DNA of 64,000 nt, taken from the NCBI GenBank assembly GCA_030248225.1, contig JASANE010019278.1, positions 1-64,000 of the forward strand, in the 5' to 3' direction. This DNA comes from Trileptium ribeirensis. Taxonomy: Eukaryota > Nematoda > Enoplea > Enoplida > Thoracostomopsidae. The stretch's first letter is position 1. Each line of letters starts with the position of its first letter. Positions 49,340 to 60,261 of the stretch are shown in pieces. The notes below the pieces were generated by a model. It saw only the letters and a program-made list of their open reading frames with translations. It did no database searches and was not told the origin of the DNA. Made by a program: the position numbers and the translations under genes.

Positions 49340-49540
49340 GATATGCGTTTTACTAGAGTTCTGTTTCAGTTTTTTACAAGAAATTTAAAAATGTTATCTA
49401 AAAAATATAAAAATAAAATATGTAAAAATATGGGGAGCAAAAATTTATTGCTCGATCGACTATTGATTCGCTTCGTTGCTTTGTGTGCCTTTCTCGCTAA
49501 GGTAGATATATTTACATAAATCACAAGAATATATATGATT

Positions 49541-49546
49541 TTTATT
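49541..49546 (-). terminator. Polyadenylation signal of the polymerase gene
   Basis: AATAAA on the minus strand, about 37 nt beyond the polymerase stop at 49583. Confidence 0.5.
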
Positions 49547-49582
49547 AAACTATAATATATAATATACAACATGCATATATTT

Positions 49583-50305
49583 TCACATCAAATCATCTTC
49601 ACAAATCATTTTGTCTCCAATACATCTTGTGGTATAGTCTTTACACAAAAGCCTTTTGTTCAAAGTAAATTTTAATTTCTTCATGACGTTCTTCGAAAAT
49701 AGTTCCACGGTATTCTTTTTCCTTTGAATCACAAAGTTTTTCAACATCAGCTCATTTGACTGTCCCAGAAGTAAAGATTTAAAGGTTTCTTCGTTCAGTA
49801 TGTCCATATTTTCTCTTGCTAGAGAGAAACCCTTAATTTTAAAAACATTAGTCATACTGCCACCATCGTTGACCTTGTAGCAGTAGCTTTTGGCGCCTGC
49901 GCAGTAGAACTCTGTGATGTATGCGTCCGGACTAAAAGATCCTTCCAGTTCGTTCTTTAAGTCACCAAGAAACACAGATTCTTCAAGTTCTCTTCCTTCG
50001 TTATCACTCACGTATATCAAACTGTCAGTATCAGAGTAAAGAATCGTACTCTTTACTTTTTCCATTAATCCCAGCAGACGTAGACGAGCATGCGCTGTCG
50101 TGAAGCATGCAATAGGCATATTTGAGAAAGCTGCTGGAGTTTCAATTTCTTTTTTTAGCTTGTAGTTGACAAGCATCATGTTATCGCCAGCCACTTCGAC
50201 TTCTGTTACTTCGTGCCTTGGATCAGATATACATTTGACGAAATCACTGTAGTTGTCGACATATTTTGCTTTTGCAAAATTCATGTTTTGACCAAACTTT
50301 CCCCC
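49583..50305 (-). pseudogene. polB: Protein-primed DNA polymerase B, C-terminal part (palm motif C)
   Basis: Reading the minus strand from the proposed acceptor at 50305, the sequence gives GKFGQN of motif B, then after a linker PIACFTTAHARLRL, YSDTDSLIY (motif C with the two catalytic aspartates of the palm), CAGAKSYCYK (the conserved K-x-Y motif) and a basic C-terminus ending at 49583. The frame is open from about 50284 to the stop. Relative to the splice junction it is off by one because the run of G at 50301-50306 has one base too many. This is either a real indel or a homopolymer error. Position and orientation continue the upstream polymerase fragment. Confidence 0.88.
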
Positions 50306-50459
50306 CTGAAAAAACGTTTATGAAAGTTACATATGACATACACAACACAAGCACACAAATTATATATACATTAATCCAACAATATTTTATAAATAAAACA
50401 AACATTGCAATAATCAAATATTTACATATAAATGTGCACATAACGACTAAAATACTTAC
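50306..50459 (-). other. Candidate spliceosomal intron inside polymerase motif B
   Basis: On the minus strand KLALNSL is interrupted by GTAAGTATTT, and motif B resumes with GKFGQN after cataaacgttttttcag. The 154 bp between them are AT-rich and absent from a normal polymerase. Splicing would restore the conserved tryptophan codon of LWGKFGQ at the junction, apart from the one-base excess in the following G run. Both splice sites are near consensus. Confidence 0.6.
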
Positions 50460-52292
50460 ATAGACTATTTAGAGCCAGCTTTGCGATTGATCGTATGCCA
50501 GGATTCTTTTTCATGTTGTTGACATCTAGTTGTATGTCTTATTTCTCTTTCCATTGTTGTACGAATTTTTCTCGACCTTCTTGTGACTGAAATTCGGCTG
50601 GGAATCCTGAGGCTTCGGTCTTCATCTTCAAATACGTATTAATGTAATACTGGAACACCGTTTTCGATCGCTCTTTAAAGTGCCATACCTCGTAGATTTC
50701 AATCAGTGTATAGTTTCTTTGAAGTGCGTACATTATTTCAATAGTTGTCCAAACGCCTCGCAAGCATCGATATTTAGCTTCGTGAGTACATTTTCTGTTG
50801 TATGTCTCTGTTGAGCAAGCATGGCATAGTGGAAATATCAGTTTTCCATCCGATCCAGAATATGGCAGCACACCAAGGATAGCAGTTTCAGGTGGAAGTA
50901 TCTTGCAGTACACCAATCCAAAATATTCATTGATCGGTTGAAAGTTTTCGGTTATAATTTCCGGAAACTTGATAGGCATTTCTTTGTTCTTCAAAACAAA
51001 AGGATATAATGAATTTACATCTTTATAGTAAATTCGTTCGTTGTCTTTGATCTTATATGCGGCAACCATCGTGCTGACTCTTCCTCCTCGAAGTGCAGAT
51101 CGAATATCAAGCACGTCCCTGTCAAGATTTTTCGATTCGAGGTACAAACATATGAAGGGATCTTTCTTCTTCATTTCTTCCCATTCATGGCTCCATATTA
51201 TTTCCAGAAAGTATCCATATTGAGCTATACGTTGTAACCGTTCGTTTCTTTGTTTTCGAATAGTTCCCATCTTCTTATTAAGAAAGTTGTTAAACATTTC
51301 GTCGTCGTAACACGATTGGCAACCATGCATGAAGCATCCTAAGAATTCGTACACAGTATTTTTGTCGCGGCAAAATCCGTCCACAAAGTATTTACCAATC
51401 TTCTTCTCGCCACCATGTTGTGCTGATTGAATGTGTAGTTTATCTTTAAACGATATATAACTCAGCCATTGAGCACAATGCAGGGAATGCTTCCGAATTT
51501 TATCTGGACTTGAAGATCCAATTATACCGAGAGTGTTTGATGTGAGGTAATTTCTTCGGAAAACAATCGATACAGCAGAGGCTATCGTGCAACTGTTTGC
51601 AAATATATCAACTTCGCTAGTTTCAAAAAACATTTCACGAAACCGTTTACAAGCCTTTTCTAAGACAAGAACATCATCGATACAGTAGGCTTCTAAGGAG
51701 GTTTGTAAATTGTATAAACTACCATTATACTTTATATTTTCTACATACCACCAGTCTAAAAATTCTTTCTGGTCCTCAGGATTCATTTTTTCAGGCTCAA
51801 AGTATTTTATAGCAGGGAACGATCCACAGTATTTTTGCATTTTCTCTGTGTTCAGACAGTGTGGAAACCATCCTTTACAAAGATTTGTAGTAAAGTTAAA
51901 ACTTTTCGGAAGACTTCTCAAAGAACAGCTTAAAAAATTGTAGCTATCAAAAAACTTTATATTGCGACCAATCTGTATTTGCATAAACTTAGTACCTTTG
52001 ATAATTACATTTTTTGGCACAATATTTTGTTTATATAACCATTCTAAAATAAAATATGAGTCGTATCCAGACAGAAAGTGAGCAATGACAATGTGAAGAG
52101 TGTTCCGATGTTGCTTGCTTTGTTCAAGCAAAAACGTCATAAACTCACAAACACAATTCTCACCTCGATGAACAATGTCGGGCGAGTCCTCTTCCTTAGA
52201 GACTAGTAAATTTGTAACATGCTTGCCTGTGTCTTCGTCTGTCATTGACTCCACGTCAAAGTAAATGTATTTGATTGTTTGTTGTTCAGAAA
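50460..52292 (-). pseudogene. polB: Protein-primed DNA polymerase B, exonuclease and palm motif A part
   Basis: This minus-strand frame holds the 3'-5' exonuclease and first palm half. Exo I is YIYFDVES (Asp and Glu catalytic, about residues 34 and 36 of the frame). Exo II is IAHFLSGYDSYFIL, where the usual Asn after His is Phe but the catalytic Asp is kept. Exo III is YCIDDVLVLEK, and motif A is YYKDVNSLYPFVL near 51020. A terminal-protein-linked polymerase spacer follows. A TAA stop (50539-50541) lies 25 codons before motif B; without it the frame runs on to NPGIRSIAKLALNSL. The 5' boundary is the Foldback-like insertion: the ATG-proximal residues of the open frame come from that element's terminal repeat. 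Confidence 0.9.
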
Positions 52293-52815
52293 TGCAGGTT
52301 TCACAGAATAGTGCGTGCAAAAAGTGGGCAGTTTTGTCTCTAGCAGCCGCTTGCAAGAAACTGAAATCTCTAATGGACGGCTATATGAGATCTTAGTTTC
52401 TTACGAACGGCTGCTAGATACTTTTGTCTCTAACAACTCCTTGTTTGAGATTAAAATCGCTAACAGATAGCTGTAAGAAACTTTTGTCTTTTACTATTTT
52501 TTGATAAAGACAAAAATCTCTAACAGTTAGCTGTTAGAGACTAAAATCTCTTGCAGCTAGCAATAACAAATTTTTGTCTCTAATGGATAGCTATTAGAAA
52601 CGTTTGTCTCTGCAGCCAGCTATAAAATACAAATGTCTCTTGCAGCCATTCAATAGAATTTCAAATATCTAACGGTTGGCTCTAAGAGATTTTTGGATGT
52701 TATAGCTGGTTGCAAGAGACAAAAGTTTCTAATAGCTACTCGTTACAGACAAAAATCTGTCACGACCAGTTGCTAAAGATTTTGGTCTTTCGTGACTTGC
52801 TGTCAGATATTCTTG
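52293..52815. repeat. Left terminal inverted repeat with sixteen 30-bp subrepeats
   Basis: After 44 bp of unique terminus, 30-bp units run from 52337 to about 52815. A typical unit is tctctaacagttagctgttagagactaaaa, in which TCTCTAACAG pairs with CTGTTAGAGA. Each unit is therefore itself a palindrome plus a short A- or T-rich spacer. The eleven-or-so best units are exactly 30 bp; one is 29. Confidence 0.85.
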
Positions 52816-55800
52816 CCTTTTTCAGTTATGAGTAAAAAACAAATACTTGCATCTATGCTAAATTTTCTGATTTCAACAGGAAAGACGATGTAGTCGTGGA
52901 GTATCGTTGAATTTGTAACCCTAAACCCAGTGAAATGTTCTGAAAGACATGATACGTACGAGCTGCACCACAGATAAGTAAATCATCGTATAAAGCGTAG
53001 CGGATAAACCAATATATAGCCTATTCATGGTGCCCTGCACGCAATACATAACCAAAAAATTGAAGATAGACTATATCTTTAAAATGTAATTTATCGACCC
53101 TAAACGCATTGGAAGCATTTGGAACAGAATGAAATATTAATATCGTAGTCAATCTGAATCATCTTAGTCAGCGTATCTACAAAACTATATATACAAATAT
53201 TTTTGATGAGAATGCACATGTCCTTAAAAATATTGGATTCCGGCAATTTAAAATATAACACATTGAAAACTTATTAAGGTATTACAAGGGTTTTAAACAA
53301 ATGACTCAGTCATTAAGTAGTTGCGTCATAGAATTACAGACAGCATCGGTTTGAAAAATATTAATCCGGCCTAACCACACTATAGCCCGACCCGTCTAGT
53401 TGATAATCAGATAACCGGATATAGCAAAACTGGATTACTCGTAATTGGACTGCGTGTTAGTTGTCAGCCAGTGTTTAGTCGAACATTGTACTGTCCGCAC
53501 AACGAAAAGTGACCCATTTTATTTGCAAGTGCTGCTTCCAATATATATCTTTAACGTAATTGGTACAGATTATTGTTAAATGCGATTCGCCTAAACCAAA
53601 ATCTAGGCAGCCTTACCCGACGCGAATCCCGATAAATTCCGGCCCGTCCCGGCCCAAACACAATCCAACCCAATAGTAGTTTCTATATATAATTAAACTC
53701 TTTTTGAAATTGGTTGGATTTAAATTACACTCCGTTTGAAGTTGGGCTCAAATAGGCTCTAATAGTCAGCAGACAGCAGCATGTAAAACGTATAATATTT
53801 GAGTTGGTGAATTTTCGCCTTTAAAATTTATGTGTAAATATAATTGTGTTTCATTATTATATTCAATATTACATTATAATATACAAATATTATATTCCTA
53901 CGTGCGCTTTTAAATATTTGTGTGTCTCAGCAGGGGCGTCACCAGAAAATCATAGCAAAGGGGTACCCAATTATTGTAGAGACCAAGTCAATATAAGGAT
54001 CTGACGGTTGCTAGTTGAAATAGCATATATAGAAATAGCATATATATAGAAAAAATAATGAACCCATAGCAAACGGGTATATTAAGGCGGAAGGAAATTG
54101 CTATGGTGTTATCTTATGCCAAAGCCTTGGATGCGCTAAGATTTTTCATGAACTATTTCCGAAGCAAACACCCCTCCGAACCCCTAGTGCAAGCTGTTAC
54201 TTTTCTAACGATATGACCACTCCCTAAAGGTGACATGACCCAGCAAACGGATGTAAGGTAGGCATGTTACCAAAAGAAAATTTAACAAAATTATTCACAA
54301 TGGGTTTCCAAATGCTTATAAAGATGAATTGTTATTTGGCGGGTTCGATAAAGAGAAAGTCGTTGAGTACCTGTGCAATTTTTAGCAGAATGATTCTTAG
54401 AAGTCGCCATTTGATTTTAAACTAAGTTTCAACTAAATCGCCAGGGATAGCAGACTCATTTTAGCTATACGTCCGGAACTGTCATGCTAGTTCTTAACCT
54501 TGTATGTCAAATTTTAGGCTAGTTCACTACAATAACACTAGTTCATATTTGATGACATTTTTTGCATATAAGACAACACATCGAATGGTTTAGCGCGTGT
54601 TTATAACATTATGGTGCTCAAATCTGCCACAGGAAAACTTTTCATTTCAGTGTTCACAAAAGATGTGAAATTACTAATATACAACACTTAGGTAGAACTC
54701 TTAAGCGGCATTAAATGGCTGTAAGCTGTTGCGACACATTTGTGACACAGAAGACGGCCAGATCCGTGCGACAAATTAGGTCTGAAAAGTTGCTTCACGA
54801 GAGTTGAGCTTGTTAAGCCATGACAGCCGCAAACATCAAGTACCGCTATAACACATTTCTCTTACAAATGATATTGTTCGAACTCTGTGTACTCTTCAGC
54901 AGAACTTTGTTATCCGGAAGCCAAGCATGTTAATACTGAATTCTTAAATGTGAAAATTAACGCAATATCACAAGTTATTTAGCGAAAGTGTTTCAACAAC
55001 GTAACTATCGTTAATGCAGCAAAAGCAATGTTAATTTTTACAACCCATATTGTTGAAGTGACCACTGTTCAACGAACTTCCATTTCCGTACCGAAATCAA
55101 CGTTAGCCTTAAATTATGAAACACCAGCTAAGCAGGTTAACGCCCTAAATTATTAAACATCAAACAGATAGGTCATACGTGGCGAAGTATTATTGTAACG
55201 CACGTTATCATATGTATATATCACTTGTGCCGAAAGGGGTTTAGGGGCTACTCTGCTGAGGTCTCAGACCCTTCACCGAGGCTCTGGTATACCCCCTAAT
55301 GCGCGACTAAACTTAAAATGACCCCGGCAACCATTCTATTTTGTATTTTTGGATAAAATTTGTTACGGAACGCTTTTTGGTCAATTGAAATTCAAGTAAA
55401 ACTGTTCGCGAACACAGCGCTCGTGATTCAGATCTAACCATTCTGTGTTCGCGAAAATTGAAGTAAAATTACCCAAATGTTTGAGAACGAAAATTTGTCG
55501 ATTTGATTGTGACGTCACTTTTGCACTAAATTTGTTCGCAAACACTGTATAATCCAAATTTAAATGATAATACATTAGGGAACAGAATTTCTGCAAGCTG
55601 AAATCGCCAAAATTCTGTTCGAACACAAGGTCTAATTTCTGGCACTTGATTTGGTTATGCCAATTTTCGGTTAGCGAAAAACCGAATGAAATTAGGCCTG
55701 TTTTCCGTAACAAGGGTTTGCGATTCGATATCGGTACTGACAGAATAGGATGGTTGGCGGGGTCAACTTAAGTTTACTCACGCATAAGGATAGCGCCCTA

Positions 55801-56526
55801 CCATCCTTGTGGCTCCACATCTCCATCACCACCATTTCACTTTTTTCCGATTTCATCTCATTTTTTGTCAATCCTCCTCTTTTCTTGCAAACATGAGGGT
55901 GCGATGGGGGATGCGAAGTCGTCGGCTTCTTGCCACCATCCAACTCCTGACGACCTCCTTCCGAAGACATCTACTCTTTTCTCCCTTCCTCCCCAACCCC
56001 CCCGCCGGAGTCGAGTTCCCCCTTCCCCGACCCCGGCACCCCTGAGACCTCGGAGGATCAGTATGTATGCTATATACTGCACGATTATACTTATGTTATT
56101 CTTTGTTCACTTACCAGGGTCCTTCGGTATATCAATATTAGATTCGAAATAGCAAACTTGTTATTCCCAAATAACGATACAAGCTTAATTCGAGGAACAA
56201 AAACACAATTAATATTAATTCGTGATCGAAACGATTGTTTCCTTATTCAAGAAACCTAAGACTTTCTTAGTTGTATGAAATTTATCGTGAATTAGCTTTT
56301 GTAAAGTTCTAATCACTTGAAATGTGTTAAAAATGTGCTACCAAAAATTTAAGCGAAATTACAGCTAATATATGCATTTCATAATTTCCATTAGTTTATA
56401 CACACAGGTTTATATCATCACGTTTGTTAACATTTATTCAGAGAAAGTTTTGCAATAATGCATACTTTGCTTATCCATCCAAGGTTATGTATTGCATCCA
56501 GGGAATCAACAATTGTCAATATGGAA
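52816..56526. other. Interior of the Foldback-like element, left part
   Basis: No transposase or other gene found. Near 53933 caggggcgtcaccag resembles the start of a hAT-type MITE. 55400-55560 repeats ttcgcgaacacag-like phrases that create an open frame without protein character. 55900-56050 is a CT-rich stretch. Confidence 0.4.
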
Positions 56527-56740
56527 GAGGGCACCAATATCAAACTGGTGGGGGCACTAATATTAAACTTTAGAGCGGCACCAATATCAAGCTGTAGGAG
56601 GCACCAATATCAAACTGTAGAGGGCACCAATATCAAACATCAAACTGGAGGGGCATCAATATCAAACTGGGCGAGGCACCAATATCAAATTGGAGGGGGA
56701 CTAATATCAAACTGGAGTGGGCACCAATATCAACTAGTTA
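56527..56740. repeat. Minisatellite, ~22-bp unit, about nine copies
   Basis: Variants of gcaccaatatcaaactggaggg repeat head to tail inside the Foldback-like element. Unit length varies between 21 and 26 bp, and the seventh copy boundary contains a partial unit. Confidence 0.85.
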
Positions 56741-57019
56741 AGCTCGCTTGCGAGCCAGAATTCGAGTGGTGATAACAATCCCCCGAAGCCTGTTGTAGAG
56801 AGCACACACAAACAAAGCCTACACACAGTACGCAGGTGCAGCATTATATAAACCGTGAGTGATGAGTCATAGTTACGCCCGCGTCTTTTGATATCCAACG
56901 TATGCAGTAGACAAAACATCATACAACGAGTACAAAAACAATAAACTAACAATTTAATAAATCAATAAAACCCTAAATCGACCGTGAAAAGGTTTTAGAA
57001 TTCAAACCGACACTTGAGA

Positions 57020-57365
57020 ATAATCTCATTTTTCATACCAAGTATGAAGCAGAAGTGTGAAAAATATTTGCCACACAATATTCTTGACACTCGCAATGAG
57101 CTTGTTGGCCCAGAAAACCCCATATCCGACACTAAAACCAACAATAAACACACATTCAGGTGCTTTTCCGACGACTTGTGATCAAAATTTCGAAAATGTC
57201 ATTTTTTATGCCAAGTATGAACCAGAAGTGTAATAAATATTAGCCCAACAATATTTTTAACGCTTGCAATGAATTTATCTGCCCAGAAAACCCCATATAA
57301 GACTCTAAAAGCAACAAAAAGACACATTTAGGTGCATTTCCCACGACTTTTCACCAAATATGAAA
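57020..57365. repeat. Direct duplication, ~170-175 bp period
   Basis: ccaagtatgaaccagaagtg and the blocks after it (acaatattnttnacnctngcaatga, cccagaaaaccccatata, caacaana, acacattnaggtgc, cacgacttt) occur twice in order. The copies are moderately diverged and lie just inside the right terminal repeat region. Confidence 0.7.
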
Positions 57366-57755
57366 TTTGGTGCCAACTATAAGCTTATAAACTCCAGATT
57401 GGGAAGTAGTTGAGAACTTGTTATATATCATTGGAAAGCCCTGATAAAGCTACATGGAATAGCCCTATTAGCTTGCAGATACCTCGTTTACTTATTGAGA
57501 AAATTCGCAAAAACTGGAGGGTTGCCCGAAAAATGTGCCAAAATGACGTCATTTTGCCCCATAACTTTTCCCACGGGAAAAAATTCAAAAATAGGGCTCC
57601 GTCACTACACCTAAGTCGACCATTGCGGTTCCAATGCAAGCTATTTTGCATCAAAATCCGCCCAACCGTTATCGAGATCCAGGTGCGACACACACAGACA
57701 GGACCTCCTCAAAATTGAAAATTCTCGTTCCACTCGCTCGCGAGTGGAGTGAGCT

Positions 57756-58234
57756 CGTTGTAACAGATTTTTGTTTCTAATGGCTAGCTGATGGAAACTT
57801 TTGTCTCTTACAGCCATCTGTAAATTACAAAAATCTCTTACAGCCACCCGTTAAATATTTGAAATTCTAATGGACAGCTATTTGAGACTTTTGTATTTTA
57901 TAACTGGCTGTAAGAGACAAAAGTTTTTAACAGCTAGCCATTAGAGACAATAATCTGTTATGGCTAGCTGCAAGAGATTTTAGTCTCTAACAGTTAGCTG
58001 TTAGAGATTTTTGTATTTATTGGCTATCTATATAAGACTAAAGTCTCCTGCAGCTATATGTTAGAGATTTAAATATCAAACATTAAGCAGGCATTAAAGA
58101 CAAAAATCTCTAACAGCCGCGTTCAAGAAACAAAAATATCATATAACCGTTCATTAGAGATTTTAGTTTCTTACAAACGTCTGTTAAACACAAAACTGCC
58201 CAGTTTATGCACTCATTATTCTGTGAAACCTGCA
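57756..58234. repeat. Right terminal inverted repeat with 30-bp subrepeats
   Basis: The reverse complement of this segment lines up with the left terminal repeat unit by unit. Unit 2 (tctctaatg-acgg-tatatga), unit 8 (tctcttgcagctagcnataaca), unit 10 (cagcca/agttataaaatacaaa) and unit 11 (attagaatttcaaat) are recognisable partners. The colinearity shows both ends descend from one array and were not expanded independently. Confidence 0.85.
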
Positions 58235-59465
58235 AAAGTTTAACTTTCTGCATGTAACACAAATGATTCTTAGGATGGTACCATCCTTTACACACCGAGC
58301 AGTAGAATTCACCACAGTGATGGTTGTCCAGATTTGCTGTTAAAATTCGTTTTCCGCATGCCTGACATTTTGTATAGTTTTCACAGTTTTTAGCCGATAA
58401 ATGAGCTGTTAAACAATCGCTTGAAAAAACACGCATGCTACAGTATATGCAAGTTATGTCACTCCTTTCTAATGATCGGTTAACACATATACTATTGAAA
58501 CACAAAGGACAACTTTTTTCACAGCGATGTGTCTTTTTGAAAGGCTTAAGACATTTTTCGCAAAAGAATTTGCTTGAAAAGAAGCCACAGATACTTTTAA
58601 TTATATGAAAGTGATTATTGTTTAGTAACAAACACAATTTCCTTTTGTTATTATCCCCGTTGAATACCACATTTCCAATTCCATCGAAAACCACTATTTG
58701 GTACTGTGCAAGGTGGGCTTGAAATAAATTTAGTTCTTCGATTCCACAAGGTGTTCCGTATTCCACTCCACTATCGAAATATAATTGTTTTATCATTTCT
58801 ATGTCTTGACTGACAGATCTTATTACATTTCGAACTCGGTCTATACTAGGATTATTACAGATTTGCAAGTTTGTAAGAAGAGCAGCCCCCAAGCAGTTTG
58901 CAGAAACTGGAACTTGAACTATACTTCTTTTTGCTGCACGAAAAGAATCAAAGGTACTTGAAGAGTTTGTAGTTTTGGACTTACCCATTCCTGGGGAAGG
59001 AAATTCAGTGTGAACAATATTTAGCTTTAAACCTTTGTCTAAAAATAAACTTTCGTTTGAATTTAAGGTAGATTCAATTCTATCCAGCACCATTTCGAGA
59101 GAAAACTGATCCATCTTAATATATGGGATACTAATAGGATATTGCAAATTGTTACTTTGAATGATGAGTCTGAAGTAGTCATGATGCTTAATATCTTTTG
59201 TTACATAATCGAAGATTTCACCTAAAATATTGTATAATTTTTCACTGAGTTCCAACATATTTGTATCATCAAGACCCTTAAAGGTTACTGTGTAGTCGAA
59301 GATTTTTGTTTTAAATTTTTTGCTTGATCTTTCTTCAACAGCGCTTATGCTATAATACTTGCTAAAGAACTCACGACCATCTGCGCTTGTTATCCCTCGA
59401 GTCTTTGGTCGTTTCGTTTCGATCGAAGAATGGCTACCGTGATCAGCGCTGCGCTTGAACGACAT
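58235..59465 (-). pseudogene. polB: Protein-primed DNA polymerase B, N-terminal part (zinc-binding region)
   Basis: About 410 codons on the minus strand start at the ATG 59465-59463, 30 bp after a TATA box. Residues 1-25 are basic (KRSADHGSHS..KRPKTRG). Residues near 178-195 read AAKRSIVQVPVSANCLGAAL, a feature of Polinton polymerases. Residues about 300-405 form a cysteine/histidine-rich metal-binding region of repeated C-x2-C and H-x2-3-C pairs (FCEKC, CPLC, CIYC, CQAC, CSVC, ending NHLCYMQ). The exonuclease domain should follow directly. Instead the frame enters the inserted transposon, which supplies about 40 foreign residues before a stop at 58110. No internal stop occurs in the polymerase part. 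Confidence 0.85.
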
Positions 59466-59502
59466 GACTGATTTGTGTCTGTCTGAATCTCCAGCTTATA
59501 TA
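59466..59502 (-). promoter_or_regulatory. Polymerase promoter: TATA box and TCAGT initiator
   Basis: On the minus strand TATATAAG (59502-59495) is followed by TCAGT (59471-59467) and the ATG at 59465. The spacing of about 25-30 nt between box and initiator is normal for RNA polymerase II. Confidence 0.65.
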
Positions 59503-59735
59503 GCAGATTTTGACTTACAAATTTCTAAAAACTTAAAATATTTATCTTTACGATTATTTACCAAAGTTTTATTCTCGGCTATCCTTCAATAATAAATTTT
59601 CAGTGTTTTCGAAATTTTGCTATTTTTGGCATCTAAAAATTGATTATACCTAAAATCAGCTATTTTGACATAATTTTATCACAAAATTACATCATTCTTG
59701 TATTGGCTAGCTTGTGTAATTTTACTAACATCTCT

Positions 59736-59743
59736 TATATAAA
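59736..59743 (+). promoter_or_regulatory. TATA box of the unknown gene at 59772
   Basis: TATATAAA, 36 bp before the ATG, followed immediately by tcagcg. Together with the polymerase box on the other strand it marks a divergent promoter region of about 230 bp. Confidence 0.6.
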
Positions 59744-59771
59744 TCAGCGTTTCTGTCTCACTTTATCAAAA

Positions 59772-60200
59772 ATGGCTCAAAAGCGCATTTCTGAATCTAC
59801 GATGGACGGTATTCTATCAAAGATCAGTGGTCAAGATGTACAACTGCAGCAACACCAAGAACCAGTTATTTAAGATCCAATGCCTGTTGTGGAATAAGAT
59901 CAATTGAAATTTGCTTTACCGGACAATTATATTATCGATAGCTCAGAAGAAGAAATACAGAAAAAGCGTGGAATCAAGGCAATTCGTCCAATTTTTGTCA
60001 ACAACAGCTTCTCAGGAAATCTTATTGATGTTCGCTATTTCATTCCAATGATGGATCTAACCAAGACAGATTACGTTCGAAATCAGCGCGGTGAAATTTT
60101 GGTGAAACCTACGAGAGGTATTTCTCTGAATATGTATGAAGCTCGTCAAGCATTGAAAGCCATAGAAAAAACTCTTGATACTCTTGAAAGAATGCAATAA
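59772..60200 (+). pseudogene. Unknown Polinton gene, 142 codons with two in-frame TAA
   Basis: One reading frame runs from MAQKRISESTMDGILSKI to the stop at 60198-60200, broken only by TAA at 59871-59873 and TAA at 59895-59897. The downstream part (FALPDNYIIDSSEEEIQKKR, then IFVNNSFSGNLIDVRYFIP and a helical end) keeps normal composition, so the gene was recently a single ORF. It may now be expressed only as 33 residues, or from an internal ATG at 59904 region. It lies between the divergent promoter and the integrase gene, and AATAAA overlaps its stop. I do not recognise a family. Core or packaging functions are possible but unsupported. Confidence 0.6.
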
Positions 60201-60261
60201 ATATTTTTTTAAAAATAATGTATATATTGTACAGTTTATTTCAATATTTGTAAATTGAAAT

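Larger units (their letters stand above)
52293..58234. mobile_element. Foldback-like transposon (5.9 kb) inserted in the polymerase gene
   Basis: The two ends are inverted copies starting TGCAGGTTTCACAGAATA, then tgggcagttttg. They run inward for about 500 bp as arrays of 30-bp subrepeats. The insertion sits exactly between the zinc-binding region and Exo I of the polymerase, and removing it brings those two parts together. It is flanked by AAA on each side (52290-52292 and 58235-58237), a possible 3-bp duplication but too simple to be sure. The interior has no transposase, so the element is non-autonomous. Long terminal repeats made of short subrepeats are the hallmark of Foldback/Galileo-type elements. 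That relationship is inferred from structure only. Confidence 0.75.

Noticed and set aside
49366..49572. Minus-strand hydrophobic ORF of 68 codons between polymerase and penton genes
   Set aside because: It is AT-rich, overlaps the polymerase polyadenylation signal and has no recognisable motif. No promoter was found for it.
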